From assembly GCF_003330765.1 (NCBI RefSeq), contig NZ_CP024902.1:992001-1056000 (forward strand): DNA of 64,000 bases. Direction: 5' to 3'. Numbering within the stretch: position 1 is the first letter of the stretch; each line of letters starts with the position of its first letter. The notes under the pieces are model-generated. The model had not been told where the DNA came from, searched no databases, and saw only the letters and a list, made by a program, of their open reading frames with translations. Position numbers and translations under genes: made by a program. Of the stretch, positions 16,503 through 25,820 are shown one piece after another. This DNA comes from Burkholderia pyrrocinia. Lineage in GTDB: Bacteria > Pseudomonadota > Gammaproteobacteria > Burkholderiales > Burkholderiaceae.

Positions 16503-16530
16503 TTGACGATCTATAAAACCCTGCTAGAAT
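16503..16530 (+). promoter_or_regulatory. sigma-70 promoter before a candidate small RNA
   Basis: TTGACG (16503-16508), 16-bp spacer, TAGAAT (16525-16530), in an AT-rich patch that stands out against the flanks. Predicted start is near 16537. It drives either the candidate small RNA or the long leader of the lytic transglycosylase gene. Confidence 0.7.
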
Positions 16531-16536
16531 CCGCTC

Positions 16537-16676
16537 ACATTGGCTGCAGGGTAAAAGGCTTCGAGCCGCCAATCACCGATCTTTGACGCAGCGCGTCACC
16601 GTCCGCCGAATCCTGCACGGCGTATTCGACGGCCTGAGTTGTAGTCTCAGCCAGCGCCACCAGACGCTGGTTTTTT
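16537..16676 (+). ncRNA. candidate ~140-nt small RNA or attenuated leader
   Basis: Between a good sigma-70 promoter and a Rho-independent terminator lies ~140 nt with no convincing ORF. Local structure includes hairpin CTGAG-TTGTAGT-CTCAG (16634-16650), immediately followed by the terminator stem. It fits an independent small RNA. Alternatively it is the 5' leader of the SLT gene whose expression is set by read-through; the SLT ATG is ~210 bp beyond the terminator. It does not match features I know of 4.5S RNA, tmRNA or RNase P; 6S RNA cannot be excluded by eye. Confidence 0.5.
16651..16676 (+). terminator. Rho-independent terminator of the candidate small RNA
   Basis: CCAGCG (16651-16656) pairs with CGCTGG (16665-16670) across an 8-base loop, followed directly by six T. 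Confidence 0.75.
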
Positions 16677-16884
16677 GCGTGGGTGCCACCGCGTATGCCC
16701 GCCTCGCCCAATGTGCGAAGGTGCCGGCCCTCTTACACCGTGGCCTCGAACGGTACTTATACCGTTTCTCCGATGCTTGCACGTCCCAACCAAGGCGTGC
16801 GGCGTCGTGATTCCGCGGCGCGTATTCTGTCTCGCCATCGAGCTGAGCGAGCCGCACGAGTCATGTTCATGGGAGATGATCTGA

Positions 16885-18000
16885 ATGAACGCTTGGTTAT
16901 CGTGGCGTCCCACTGAGCAGCATGCGCAAATCGTGCGCAACATGCTGCGTCGCGGGACGCGTGTCAGTCACCATCTATTCAGCGTTGTCGGCTGTCTCGC
17001 TGTCGCAGTTGCGCTTGCACTGTGGCTGCTGCCAGCCGTACGCGGTACGCTCGCCGAGAAGCTGATGCCGGTCGTATCCGCGGCCGTGCAGGCCGGGCCG
17101 GCCCGTCTGCTGTCCGGCCATCCGCTGCCGAACTTCGCGCCTGCCGGCGTGCAGCCGCAGCAGGAAGACAGCCCCGAACCGGACGCGCTTGCGGTCGGCC
17201 TCGACGTCGCATCGGAAGCCGCTGCGCAGGGCGATGCGTCCGACCCGGCCCGCAACGGCCCGTCGCCCGTCGCACTGGCGAAACTGATCCCGACCCAGCG
17301 GGTGCCGGCCGATGCGCGCGACGATCGCGCGCTCGCGTCGAACCGCGAACAGGCGCTCGTCGCGACCTATCTGTCGCGCCGTTACCGCGTCGCTCAGGAG
17401 CCGCTTGGTCAGCTCGTCAAGGCCGCGTTCCAGACCGGCCGTGACGTCGGCCTCGATCCGCTGCTGCTGCTGTCCGTGATGGCGATCGAGTCGGGCTTCA
17501 ACCCATACGCCGAAAGCGGCGTCGGCGCGAAGGGCCTGATGCAGGTCATGTCGAAGGTCCATTCCGACAAGTTCGAGTATTTCGGCGGCACCGATACCGC
17601 ACTGCAGCCGATCGCGAATCTCCAGGTCGGTGCGCTCGTGCTGAAGGACTGCATCGCGCGCGGCGGCTCGCTTGCGAGCGGCCTGCGCATGTACAACGGC
17701 TCGACGAACCCCGACGACACCGCATACGGCGCGAAGGTGATGGCCGAGCGCGGCCGCCTGCGCGACGTGTCGCACGGCCGCAGCGTGCCGTTCAACGCGC
17801 CGCAGGCGCCGGCCCAGCCGGCGAAGCCGATCGTCACGGCTGCCGCCGCGACGGCAGGCGGCGCGAAGCGCGTGCACGCGACGCTCGACACCGCGACGTC
17901 GGCGAAGACGGCCGCGCCGAAGGAGGCATCGCCGCAGGACGACGCGAGCGTCGATACTGCGAAGCAGCCGCACGGCGATCATTCGGAGCTCGGCGCGTAA
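16885..18000 (+). CDS. SLT-domain lytic transglycosylase
   Basis: A 371-aa peptidoglycan lytic transglycosylase. ATG 16885 follows GGGAGATGATCTGA. Residues ~25-52 are a membrane anchor or uncleaved signal (LFSVVGCLAVAVALALWLLP). Residues ~190-300 form the SLT domain with the catalytic Glu in SVMAIESGFNPYAESGVGAK, then GLMQVM and a GLRMYNGS block. The C-terminal ~70 residues are Ala/Pro/Lys-rich and likely disordered. It probably cleaves glycan strands in the periplasm. The long leader holds the terminator-bounded RNA described separately. Confidence 0.9.
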   Translation: MNAWLSWRPTEQHAQIVRNMLRRGTRVSHHLFSVVGCLAVAVALALWLLPAVRGTLAEKLMPVVSAAVQAGPARLLSGHPLPNFAPAGVQPQQEDSPEPDALAVGLDVASEAAAQGDASDPARNGPSPVALAKLIPTQRVPADARDDRALASNREQALVATYLSRRYRVAQEPLGQLVKAAFQTGRDVGLDPLLLLSVMAIESGFNPYAESGVGAKGLMQVMSKVHSDKFEYFGGTDTALQPIANLQVGALVLKDCIARGGSLASGLRMYNGSTNPDDTAYGAKVMAERGRLRDVSHGRSVPFNAPQAPAQPAKPIVTAAAATAGGAKRVHATLDTATSAKTAAPKEASPQDDASVDTAKQPHGDHSELGA

Positions 18001-18046
18001 CGTCACGCGTGTCACGCGTACCGGGCGGTTCCAGCCGGCAGGAAGT

Positions 18047-18077
18047 AAAAAAAGCACCCGATCGGGTGCTTTTTTTT
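18047..18077. terminator. bidirectional Rho-independent terminator
   Basis: AAAAAAAGCACCCG (18047-18060) pairs with CGGGTGC plus a T8 run (to 18077); the A-run on the left gives a T-run on the minus strand. It serves the SLT gene and the convergent aminotransferase gene. Confidence 0.88.
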
Positions 18078-18115
18078 GGGTGATGCGTGGAACGGCCGGT
18101 GTGCCGCCCGCGGGG

Positions 18116-19312
18116 TCAGTGCTGGCCGAACAGCGTCGCAAGTCGTTCGACCGCCTCTTCGAGCCGCGAGTAGGCTGCCGCATAGGACAGACGGATATAG
18201 TCGCGCGGCGCATGGACACCGAAGTCCATGCCGGGCACCAGCACGACGCCCGCGTCATGCAACATCGCCTGCGTGAGCGCGGCGCTGTCGCCGGCGGCCG
18301 GGTGGGCGACGTCGCCGCAATGTGCATACACGTAGAACGCGCCGTCCGGCATCACGGGCACCGTGAAGCCGAGCCGTTCGAGCGCCGGCGCGATGAAATC
18401 GCGGCGGCGCTTGAATTCGAGCCGGCGCGCTTCGTAGATGGCGAGCGCGGCCGGCTCGAAGCATGCGAGCGCCGCGTGCTGCGCGAGTGCGGACGGGCAG
18501 ATGAACAGGTTCTGCGAGAGCTTCTCGAACGTGCCGACCAGCGTGGGCGGCACGACGAGCCAGCCGAGCCGCCAGCCCGTCATGCTGAAATACTTCGAGA
18601 AGCTGTTCACGGTGATGACGTCGTCGCCGAACGACAGCGCCGACACGGGCGCCGCGTCGTAGCTGAGCCCCTGGTAGATCTCGTCGACGATCGTGAAGCC
18701 GCCGCGTGCGCGCACGGCCTCGACGATCCGCTTCAGTTCGTCCGGTTCGAGCGACGTGCCGGTCGGGTTCGACGGCGAGGCGAGCAGCACGCCGCGCGTG
18801 CGGTCGCCCCAGCGCGTGCGGACGTCGTCCTCAGTGAGCTGGAAACGCGCGTCCGGGCCGCTCGGCACGAGCACCGCGCGGCCTTCGGCCGCCGCGACGA
18901 AGTGCCGGTTGCACGGATACGACGGGTCGGGCATCAGCACCTCGTCGTCGCGGCCGACGAGCGCGAGGCACGCAAGCAGCAGCGCGGCCGACGCGCCGGC
19001 CGTCACGACGATCCGCTCGGGGCTGATCGTGAGGCCGTACGCGCGCGCGTAGTGCGCGGCGATCGCCTCGCGCAGCGGCGCAATGCCGAGCGCGCTCGTG
19101 TACTGCGTGACGCCGCGGCGCAGCGCGGCCGCGGCCGCGTCGACGACAGGCTCCGGCGCGGTGAAATCCGGTTCGCCGATGCCCATGTGAATGATGTCGC
19201 GGCCCGCGGCTTCGAGCCGCTGCGCCTCTTTCATCAGTTCCATCACGTAGAAGGGCTGGATCGCGTCGACGCGTGCGGCGAGCGTGACGAGCGAATCGGC
19301 GGTGGTATTCAT
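18116..19312 (-). CDS. class I/II pyridoxal-phosphate aminotransferase
   Basis: A 398-aa PLP enzyme of the aspartate/alanine aminotransferase fold. Landmarks: DIIHMGIGEPDFTAPEPVVD, YTSALGIAPLREAIAAHYAR, the SPSNPTG loop, DEIYQGLSYD, and the PLP lysine in NSFSKYFSMTGWRLGWLVVP; the substrate-carboxylate Arg is in YIRLSYA near the C-terminus. The amino donor cannot be assigned. It starts 64 bp after nusB ends, in the same direction, so read-through from nusB is possible. Confidence 0.9.
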   Translation of the reverse strand: MNTTADSLVTLAARVDAIQPFYVMELMKEAQRLEAAGRDIIHMGIGEPDFTAPEPVVDAAAAALRRGVTQYTSALGIAPLREAIAAHYARAYGLTISPERIVVTAGASAALLLACLALVGRDDEVLMPDPSYPCNRHFVAAAEGRAVLVPSGPDARFQLTEDDVRTRWGDRTRGVLLASPSNPTGTSLEPDELKRIVEAVRARGGFTIVDEIYQGLSYDAAPVSALSFGDDVITVNSFSKYFSMTGWRLGWLVVPPTLVGTFEKLSQNLFICPSALAQHAALACFEPAALAIYEARRLEFKRRRDFIAPALERLGFTVPVMPDGAFYVYAHCGDVAHPAAGDSAALTQAMLHDAGVVLVPGMDFGVHAPRDYIRLSYAAAYSRLEEAVERLATLFGQH

Positions 19313-19376
19313 CGGTCGGGCGGGGCGGGGAGGGAGAATGAAAAACGGGCGCTTGCGCGCCCGTGGACAAACGGTG

Positions 19377-19814
19377 TCAGCCGTTGCGGCGCGCCTGCGT
19401 TTCGGCGGGGCGCAGCTTCGCGGCGAGCTTGTCGAGCACGCCGTTCACGTACTTGTAGCCGTCGGAGCCGCCGAACGTCTTCGCGAGTTCGACAGCTTCG
19501 TTGATGATCACGCGGTACGGCGTTTCGACGTGGTGCGTGAGCTCGAACGTCGCGATCAGCAGCACGGCGCGTTCGACCGGCGACAACTGCTCGATCGGAC
19601 GGTCCAGCGCCGGCGTCAGCGCTTCGACGAGCGTTGCGTGCTCGCGGATCACGCCGTGCAGGATTGCGTCGAGCAGCTCCTTGTCAGCCTTGTCGTAACC
19701 GAGCGCGCCGCGCAGCTGCGCGTCGATCTCGCCGGAGGACGCGTTCGACAGCAGCCACTGGTACAGGCCCTGCGTCGCCAGCTCGCGCGATTGTCGGCGG
19801 GCGCTCTTCTTCAT
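19377..19814 (-). CDS. nusB: transcription antitermination factor NusB
   Basis: A 145-aa all-helical RNA-binding protein that joins NusE (S10) on boxA RNA during rRNA antitermination. It begins [20 protein letters not shown], and the C-terminal signature is [20 protein letters not shown] then [13 protein letters not shown]. Its start overlaps the end of ribH (TCAT, 19811-19814), the usual ribH-nusB coupling. Confidence 0.96.
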   Translation of the reverse strand: MKKSARRQSRELATQGLYQWLLSNASSGEIDAQLRGALGYDKADKELLDAILHGVIREHATLVEALTPALDRPIEQLSPVERAVLLIATFELTHHVETPYRVIINEAVELAKTFGGSDGYKYVNGVLDKLAAKLRPAETQARRNG

Positions 19815-20338
19815 GCGCGCTCCGCTTCGTCGTCTTCGTCTTCTTCTTCGTCCTCGTCTTCGTCTTCGTCGTCGCCGAGCTGGTCGAGCGCCATCGTCAG
19901 GTTGGCCATCTCGACGGCGACGCGCGCGGCGTCACGACCCTTTTCGGTCATGCGCGCGACGGCCTGCTCGTCGTTTTCGGTCGTCAGGACCGCGTTCGCG
20001 ATCGGCAGGTTGAAGTCGAGGCCGATGCGGGTGATGCCCGCGCCGCTCTCGTTCGACACGAGTTCGAAATGGTAGGTCTCGCCGCGGATCACCGCGCCGA
20101 GCGCGATCAGCGCGTCGAACTGGCCGCTTTCCGCGAGCTTTTGCAGCGCGAGCGGGATTTCCAGTGCGCCGGGCACCGATACGAGCAGCACGTCTTCACC
20201 GGTGACGCCGAGGCGTTCCAGTTCTTCGACGCACGCGTCGGCGAGGCCGTTGCACACGGGCTCGTTGAAGCGCGATTGCACGATGCCGATACGCAGGCCG
20301 TCGCCTTCGAGATTCGGTTGGTATTGTCCGATTTCCAT
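19811..20338 (-). CDS. ribH: 6,7-dimethyl-8-ribityllumazine synthase
   Basis: A 175-aa enzyme that condenses the ribitylamino-uracil with dihydroxybutanone phosphate to lumazine. Landmarks are [37 protein letters not shown] and [20 protein letters not shown]. The usual bacterial length is ~155-160. Here a run of about 20 mostly Asp/Glu residues ([20 protein letters not shown]) extends the C-terminus, encoded by a GA-rich trinucleotide tract. The tail would lie on the surface of the icosahedral or pentameric assembly. Coupled to nusB. Confidence 0.95.
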   Translation of the reverse strand: MEIGQYQPNLEGDGLRIGIVQSRFNEPVCNGLADACVEELERLGVTGEDVLLVSVPGALEIPLALQKLAESGQFDALIALGAVIRGETYHFELVSNESGAGITRIGLDFNLPIANAVLTTENDEQAVARMTEKGRDAARVAVEMANLTMALDQLGDDEDEDEDEEEDEDDEAERA

Positions 20339-20391
20339 GATCTTGTCCGTGGTGTGGATGAACGGTTATAGGGCGAAAGCGTCGTGGCGGG

Positions 20392-21534
20392 TTAGGCGTG
20401 GGACGCCGGGCAGGACTTGGCTTCGCCGCCGGGCATCGGAATGAAGCCCGTGACTTCGAGGCCGTAGCCGGACATGCTGCCCAGCTTGCGCGGATTCGAC
20501 AGCACCTGCATCTTGCCGACGCCGACATCGCGCAGGATCTGCGCGCCGATGCCGAACGTCTTGAAATCGACCGGCCGGCGCTTGAGCGCTGCGGCCTTTT
20601 CTTCCTCGTCGAACGCCTTGAAGACGTCGATCAGGTGTTCCTTCGTATCGCCGCAGTTGAGCAGCACGATCACGCCGAGGTCGCGTTCCGCGACCTCGCG
20701 CATCGCGGCGTCGAGCGTCCACGAGTGCGTCGACACGCCCGTTTCGAGCAGGTCGAGCACCGACAGCGGCTCGTGCACGCGCACGGGTGTATCGATGTCG
20801 GGCGACGGCGCGCCGCGCACCAGCGCGATGTGCGGCGAGCCGCTCGGCTGGTCGCGGTACAGCACCGCGCGGAACGTGCCGTGCGCGGTCTGCATCGTGC
20901 GCTCGGCGATCCGCTCGATGATCGATTCGGTGCGGCTGCGGTACTGGATCAGATCGGCGATCGTGCCGATCTTCAGGTTGTGTTCCTTCGCGAATTCGAT
21001 CAGGTCGGGCAGGCGCGCCATCGTGCCGTCGTCCTTGATGATCTCGCAGATCACCGCGGCCGGCGTGAGGCCCGCGAGCGCGGTGAAGTCGCAGCCGGCC
21101 TCGGTGTGGCCGGCGCGCACGAGCACGCCGCCCGGTTGCGCCATGATCGGGAACACGTGGCCCGGCTGCACGATGTGTTCGGGGCGCACGTCGTGCGCGA
21201 CCGCCGTGGCGATCGTGTGTGCGCGGTCGGCGGCCGAGATGCCGGTCGTCACGCCTTCGGCCGCTTCGATGCTGACCGTGAACGCGGTGCCGTACTGCGT
21301 GCCGTTGCGGTAGGTCATCAGCGGCAGGTGCAGCTGCTTGCAGCGTTCCTGCGTCAACGTCAGGCAAACCAGGCCGCGGCCGTACCGGGCCATGAAGTTG
21401 ATCGCTTCCGGCGTGACGAATTCGGCGGCGATCACGAGGTCGCCTTCGTTTTCGCGGTCTTCTTCGTCGACCAGGATCACCATCCGGCCGGCTTTCAGCT
21501 CGGCGATGATGTCGAGCGTGGAGGCGAGCGTCAT
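20392..21534 (-). CDS. ribB: 3,4-dihydroxy-2-butanone-4-phosphate synthase with degenerate GTP cyclohydrolase II domain
   Basis: A 380-aa RibBA-shaped protein. Residues 1-~200 are an intact DHBP synthase ([34 protein letters not shown]). Residues ~205-370 align with GTP cyclohydrolase II, but the zinc and catalytic region is lost: where GCHII has a Cys cluster (SECLTGDxFGSxRCDCG) this protein reads [20 protein letters not shown] with no cysteine. [13 protein letters not shown] and LSNPRKL are kept. So it probably makes only dihydroxybutanone phosphate, and a separate ribA should exist elsewhere. Confidence 0.92.
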   Translation of the reverse strand: MTLASTLDIIAELKAGRMVILVDEEDRENEGDLVIAAEFVTPEAINFMARYGRGLVCLTLTQERCKQLHLPLMTYRNGTQYGTAFTVSIEAAEGVTTGISAADRAHTIATAVAHDVRPEHIVQPGHVFPIMAQPGGVLVRAGHTEAGCDFTALAGLTPAAVICEIIKDDGTMARLPDLIEFAKEHNLKIGTIADLIQYRSRTESIIERIAERTMQTAHGTFRAVLYRDQPSGSPHIALVRGAPSPDIDTPVRVHEPLSVLDLLETGVSTHSWTLDAAMREVAERDLGVIVLLNCGDTKEHLIDVFKAFDEEEKAAALKRRPVDFKTFGIGAQILRDVGVGKMQVLSNPRKLGSMSGYGLEVTGFIPMPGGEAKSCPASHA

Positions 21535-21727
21535 AAGGGGGCGAGAAAGAGGAAAGTGCGTATTTTACGCCAGCCGGACGGCGTTTCGGCTGGCATGGAC
21601 CGCGCGCGGCAGGCAAGCGCTCCGGAAAGCGCTGCGGCCGGCCTGCGCAGCAGGCCCGACCGGGCCGCTGCGGGTTGCCTGCATGCCGGCGCAGACGGTT
21701 GCGGGCCGGGCTTTGCCCGGCCGCGCG

Positions 21728-22246
21728 TCATGCGTGATCGTCGCGTCCGCCGAGGTAGTCGAGCTTGCCGAGTTCGACGCCGCTGTGGCGCAGGATGTCG
21801 TACGCGGTCGTCACGTGGAAGAAGAAATTGGGCAGCACGAAGTGCAGCAGGTACGCCTGGCCGGTGAATTCGATCGGGCCGACGCGCATCTTGAGCACGA
21901 TCTGGCGCGCCTCGCTGCCGTCGATCTGCGCGGCGTCGAAGCTTTTCAGATAGTCGATCGTCTTCTGGATGCGCGCGTGCAGTTCGTCGAAGGTCTGCTC
22001 GACGTCCGGGTAGCTCGGGATTTCGGCGTCGGCGAGCCGCGCGGCGCAGCCCTTGGCGGTATCCGTCGCGATGTAGACCTGGCGGACGAGCGGCAGCATG
22101 TCCGGGTAGAGGCGTGCGCCGACGAACACCGACGGATCGATCTGCTTCTCGGCCGCGTGCGCCTGCGCCTTGCCGAGGATGTGCTGCAGGTTGGTCAGGC
22201 CACGGATCAGCACGGGCAGCGAAGCCTGATACATCGAGATGGACAT
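21728..22246 (-). CDS. DUF1993 family protein
   Basis: A 172-aa soluble helical protein starting [20 protein letters not shown]; the longer in-frame extension to 22327 is rejected because the family begins here and a GGAG precedes it. Other blocks: [20 protein letters not shown], and [20 protein letters not shown] near the end. DUF1993 proteins resemble the DinB-like four-helix fold; no activity is known. It sits inside the riboflavin cluster, between ribE and ribB, without obvious relation to it. Confidence 0.88.
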   Translation of the reverse strand: MSISMYQASLPVLIRGLTNLQHILGKAQAHAAEKQIDPSVFVGARLYPDMLPLVRQVYIATDTAKGCAARLADAEIPSYPDVEQTFDELHARIQKTIDYLKSFDAAQIDGSEARQIVLKMRVGPIEFTGQAYLLHFVLPNFFFHVTTAYDILRHSGVELGKLDYLGGRDDHA

Positions 22247-22509
22247 GGGGACGACTCCTTTGGAAAGAGGGGGCGGCCGGTACGCGGCGCGTCGTGCGTT
22301 GCGGCGTTGAAACCGCTGCCGTCGCATCTTAGCGCGACGGGATGACCCGTGCGCGTCGCTGGCTGTTCGGCCAGGGGGCGGGCCAGCGGGTCGACGGGCG
22401 GATGCGACAGGAATCGTTTCGATGGGCCGCAGATAGTGGAATCGACCGGCCGACGGGACAAGCTACGGTTGGAAATGGGGTCGGGACATCGCCTCGTATC
22501 GACGAGACA

Positions 22510-22536
22510 GTGCCAGCGTCGTATCGATACTGGCAC
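22510..22536. terminator. stem-loop downstream of ribE
   Basis: GTGCCAG (22510-22516) pairs with CTGGCAC (22530-22536), 13-base loop, lying 4 bp past the ribE stop on the minus strand. No T-run follows, so termination is uncertain; it may instead mark the 3' end of the ribDE transcript. Confidence 0.4.
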
Positions 22537-22540
22537 GGGT

Positions 22541-23194
22541 TCATCCGTCCAGGATGTGGCCGCCGGTACGTGATAACGCTTGAGACGTCGTCGACAACAT
22601 CCTTTCGACATACCGCGCGATTATGTCGACTTCGAGGTTGACCTGGTCGCCGGCCTTCAGGTGACGCAGCGTCGTCATCTCGATCGTATGCGGAATCAGG
22701 TTGATCGAGAATTCGCAGCCGTCCGCGCGATCGTCGACCGTGTTGACGGTCAGGCTCACGCCGTTGACCGTGATCGACCCCTTGTACGCGAGATAGCGGC
22801 CGAGCTCGCGCGGCACGGCGATGCGCAGTTCGTGCGACTCGCCGACCGGCGCGAAGCGCGACACGGTACCCAGGCCGTCGACGTGGCCCGATACGATATG
22901 GCCGCCGAGGCGGTCGTGCGCGCGCAGCGCCTTCTCGAGGTTTACGTCACCGGGTTCCGCGAGGCCGACCGTGCGGTTCAGGCTTTCGCGCGACACCTCG
23001 ACGTCGAACGCGGCGTCGGTCTTGTCGATCACCGTCATGCACGCGCCCTGGATCGCGATACTGTCGCCCAGCGCGACATCGGCGAGATCGAGCCCGCCGG
23101 CCAGCACGGTCAGGCGCACGCCTGCATCGGCCGACGTGCCGAGCGGATCGATCGATTCGATGCGGCCGACGGCCGCGACAATTCCGGTAAACAT
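22541..23194 (-). CDS. ribE: riboflavin synthase, alpha subunit
   Basis: A 217-aa enzyme that dismutates two lumazines to riboflavin. Two tandem lumazine-binding barrels are visible. The first starts MFTGIVAAVGRIESIDPLGT with GDSIAIQGACMTVIDKTDAA. The second starts KALRAHDRLGGHIVSGHVDG with KGSITVNGVSLTVNTVDDRA. It follows ribD by 14 bp, so both are in one transcript, one step before the product of ribH and ribB. Confidence 0.95.
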   Translation of the reverse strand: MFTGIVAAVGRIESIDPLGTSADAGVRLTVLAGGLDLADVALGDSIAIQGACMTVIDKTDAAFDVEVSRESLNRTVGLAEPGDVNLEKALRAHDRLGGHIVSGHVDGLGTVSRFAPVGESHELRIAVPRELGRYLAYKGSITVNGVSLTVNTVDDRADGCEFSINLIPHTIEMTTLRHLKAGDQVNLEVDIIARYVERMLSTTSQALSRTGGHILDG

Positions 23195-23208
23195 CGTGAC
23201 GATTCCGT

Positions 23209-24330
23209 TCAGTGAGAGGCGTCAGGCGGCGCGAAGCGCGCCAGGATCCGCAGATCGTCGCCGATCCGCTCGATACCGTGGAACGACAGTCGCGTGCGTG
23301 CTTCGAGACCCGCCGGCGCGGCGAGGTCGAACATGCCGGCCGCGTCGGCGCCCAGCAGGCTCGGTGCGAGATAGACGAGCAATTCGTCGACGCACTGTTC
23401 GCGCAGCAGCGAGCCGTTCAGCTTGTGGCCGGCCTCGACGTGCAGCTCGTTGACGCCGCGCGCGCCGAGCGCCGACAGCATCGCGGGCAGGTCGACCTTG
23501 CCTTGCGCATTCGCGAGCGGCACGATTTCCGCGCCGCGCGCCTTCAGCACGTTCGCGCGCACTTCGCCGCCGGCGTCGAGCCGGCCGCAGAAGATCAGGA
23601 GCGGCGCGCCCTCGAGCAGCCGCGCGTCGAGCGGCAAGTCAAGGCGGCTGTCGACCAGCACGCGCTGCGGCTGGCGCGGCGTGTCGATGTCGCGCACGGT
23701 CAGCAGCGGATTGTCCTCGCGCACGGTGCCGATGCCGGTGAGGATCGCGCACGCGCGCGCACGCCATGCGTGCCCGTCGAGGCGCGCGGCCTCGCCGGTG
23801 ATCCACTGGCTTTCGCCGGACGGCAGCGCGGTGCGGCCGTCGAGCGACGCGGCAGTCTTCATCCGCACCCACGGGCGGCCGCGCGTCATCCGCGATACGA
23901 AGCCGATGTTCAGCTCGCCGGCTTCATGCGCGAGCAGCCCGCAGCGCACGTCGATGCCCGCGTCGCGCAGCATCCCGAGGCCGCGCCCCGACACCTGCGG
24001 GTTCGGGTCTTCCATCGCCGCGACGACCTTCGCGACGCGCGCTTCGATCAGCGCGTTCGCGCACGGCGGCGTGCGGCCGAAATGGCTGCACGGTTCGAGC
24101 GTCACGTAGACGGTCGAGCCCGCGACGTCGTGGCCGCGCGAGCGCGCGTCCTTCAGCGCCTGCACTTCCGCGTGGTCCTGGCCGGCCGGCTGCGTGAAGC
24201 CTTCGCCGATCACGTTGCCGTCCTTGACGATCACGCAGCCGACGCGCGGGTTCGGCGCCGTCGTATACATGCCGCGCGCGGCGAGCGCGAGCGCGCGTTC
24301 CATGTGGGCGAAATCGGTATCCGAGAACAT
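23209..24330 (-). CDS. ribD: bifunctional diaminohydroxyphosphoribosylaminopyrimidine deaminase / reductase
   Basis: A 373-aa two-domain enzyme for steps 2 and 3 of riboflavin synthesis. The N-terminal deaminase (to ~145) has the zinc sites AGQDHAEVQAL (HAE) and TLEPCSHFGRTPPCANALIE. The C-terminal reductase (~150-365) has MKTAASLDGRTALPSGESQW and VEAGHKLNGSLLREQCVDEL. It lies 15 bp after hemL's end and 14 bp before ribE, forming hemL-ribD-ribE in one direction. Confidence 0.95.
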   Translation of the reverse strand: MFSDTDFAHMERALALAARGMYTTAPNPRVGCVIVKDGNVIGEGFTQPAGQDHAEVQALKDARSRGHDVAGSTVYVTLEPCSHFGRTPPCANALIEARVAKVVAAMEDPNPQVSGRGLGMLRDAGIDVRCGLLAHEAGELNIGFVSRMTRGRPWVRMKTAASLDGRTALPSGESQWITGEAARLDGHAWRARACAILTGIGTVREDNPLLTVRDIDTPRQPQRVLVDSRLDLPLDARLLEGAPLLIFCGRLDAGGEVRANVLKARGAEIVPLANAQGKVDLPAMLSALGARGVNELHVEAGHKLNGSLLREQCVDELLVYLAPSLLGADAAGMFDLAAPAGLEARTRLSFHGIERIGDDLRILARFAPPDASH

Positions 24331-24345
24331 GCGCGCGGACCCCGG

Positions 24346-25629
24346 TCAGGCGGCGAGTGCCGCGAACGCGCGGCGCGCGGCTGCGAGCGTCGCGTCGATC
24401 ACCGTGTCGTCGTGCGTGCTCGACACGAAGCCGGCCTCGTACGCGGACGGCGCGAAGTACACGCCCTCGTCGAGCATCAGGTGGAAGAAGCGGTTGAAGC
24501 GCTCGGTGTCGCTCTTCGTGACTTCCGCGAAGCTGGTCGGCACGCGCTCGGCGAAGTAGAGGCCGAACATCGCGCCGATCGAGTCGGCCGCGAATGGCAC
24601 GCCGGCGGCACGCGCTTCGGCCGCGAGGCCGTCGGCGAGACGCCTGGTTTGCGCGGTGAGCGCGTCGTAGAAGCCCGGCGCCTGGATCAACTGCAGCGTC
24701 TTCAGCCCCGCGGCGACTGCGATCGGGTTGCCCGACAGCGTGCCGGCCTGGTAGACGCCGCCGAGCGGCGCGAGGTGGGCCATGATGTCGCGGCGGCCGC
24801 CGAACGCGGCGGCCGGCATCCCGCCACCGATCACCTTGCCGAGGCAGGTGAGGTCGGCCGTGATCCCGTAGTACGCCTGCGCGCCGCCGAGCGCGACGCG
24901 GAACCCGCACATCACCTCGTCGAAGATCAGCACGGCGCCGTGCTTCGTGCACAACGCGCGCAGTGCGTTCAGGAATTCGGGCGTGCCGCGCACGAGGTTC
25001 ATGTTGCCCGCGACGGGCTCGACGATCACCGCGGCGATCTCGTCGCCGAACGCGCCGAATGCTTCTTCGAGCGCGGCGACGTTGTTGTATTCGAGGACGG
25101 TCGTGTGCTTTGCGATGTCGGCGGGCACGCCGGCGGAGGTCGGGTTGCCGAACGTCAGCAGGCCCGAGCCGGCCTTCACGAGCAGGCTGTCCGCGTGACC
25201 GTGGTAGCAGCCCTCGAACTTGACGATGCGGCTGCGGCCCGTGAAGCCGCGTGCGAGACGCAGCGCGCTCATCGTGGCCTCGGTGCCGCTCGACACCATC
25301 CGCACCTGCTCGATCGACGGCACGAGCTTGCAGATTTCCTCGGCGATCTCGATCTCGGCTTCGGTCGGCGCGCCGAACGAGAAGCCGTCGGCGAGCACGT
25401 TCTGCACGGCCGACAATACTTCCGGATGGACGTGGCCGACGATCATCGGGCCCCAGGAGCCGATGTAGTCGATGTACTGCTTGCCGTCGGCATCCCAGAA
25501 ATACGGGCCTTGCGCGCGCGCAACGAAACGCGGCGTGCCGCCGACCGAACGGAATGCGCGCACCGGCGAGTTGACGCCGCCGGGAATGGTCTTCTGGGCG
25601 CGTTCGAAGAGGATCTGATTGTTGGACAT
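24346..25629 (-). CDS. hemL: glutamate-1-semialdehyde 2,1-aminomutase
   Basis: A 427-aa PLP enzyme that makes 5-aminolevulinate in the C5 tetrapyrrole pathway. It begins [20 protein letters not shown] at 25629; longer in-frame extensions do not match the family. PLP lysine: [20 protein letters not shown]. Also seen: [20 protein letters not shown] and [10 protein letters not shown]. The gene is the first of a hemL-ribD-ribE run, a plausible joint cofactor-synthesis unit. Confidence 0.95.
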   Translation of the reverse strand: MSNNQILFERAQKTIPGGVNSPVRAFRSVGGTPRFVARAQGPYFWDADGKQYIDYIGSWGPMIVGHVHPEVLSAVQNVLADGFSFGAPTEAEIEIAEEICKLVPSIEQVRMVSSGTEATMSALRLARGFTGRSRIVKFEGCYHGHADSLLVKAGSGLLTFGNPTSAGVPADIAKHTTVLEYNNVAALEEAFGAFGDEIAAVIVEPVAGNMNLVRGTPEFLNALRALCTKHGAVLIFDEVMCGFRVALGGAQAYYGITADLTCLGKVIGGGMPAAAFGGRRDIMAHLAPLGGVYQAGTLSGNPIAVAAGLKTLQLIQAPGFYDALTAQTRRLADGLAAEARAAGVPFAADSIGAMFGLYFAERVPTSFAEVTKSDTERFNRFFHLMLDEGVYFAPSAYEAGFVSSTHDDTVIDATLAAARRAFAALAA

Positions 25630-25820
25630 GGGCGAAACCTGCGAGAGAAGGGCGCGGGAGCCTGTGCACGGGCCCCCGCGGCGCCTGGGCGGAACGATCG
25701 TCCGATTGTACCGGAGACGCGCGCGGCGGGCCCGCCGGCCGGTCTGCGGCCTTTCGGCGCGCGGGGAACAACTGTGCGGGCTGGAAACGAGGGCCCGATT
25801 CGGCCCGGCTGGCGATCCGG

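Noticed and set aside
16583..16810. 75-codon ORF inside the SLT leader
   Set aside because: Crosses the intrinsic terminator, has no ribosome site and no recognisable product; a non-coding RNA explains the region better.
20392..20930. Functional GTP cyclohydrolase II in the ribB gene
   Set aside because: The domain aligns in length but lacks all zinc-binding cysteines, so I call only the DHBP synthase activity.
21535..21727. FMN riboswitch before ribB or elsewhere in the rib cluster
   Set aside because: I looked for the conserved RFN blocks upstream of ribD, ribE, ribB and ribH and saw none.
22349..22573. 74-codon ORF between ribE and the DUF1993 gene
   Set aside because: No ribosome site, no domain, and it runs through the stem-loop behind ribE.
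22821..23453. 210-codon plus-strand frame across ribE/ribD
   Set aside because: Ser/Arg-rich antisense shadow without domain or ribosome site.
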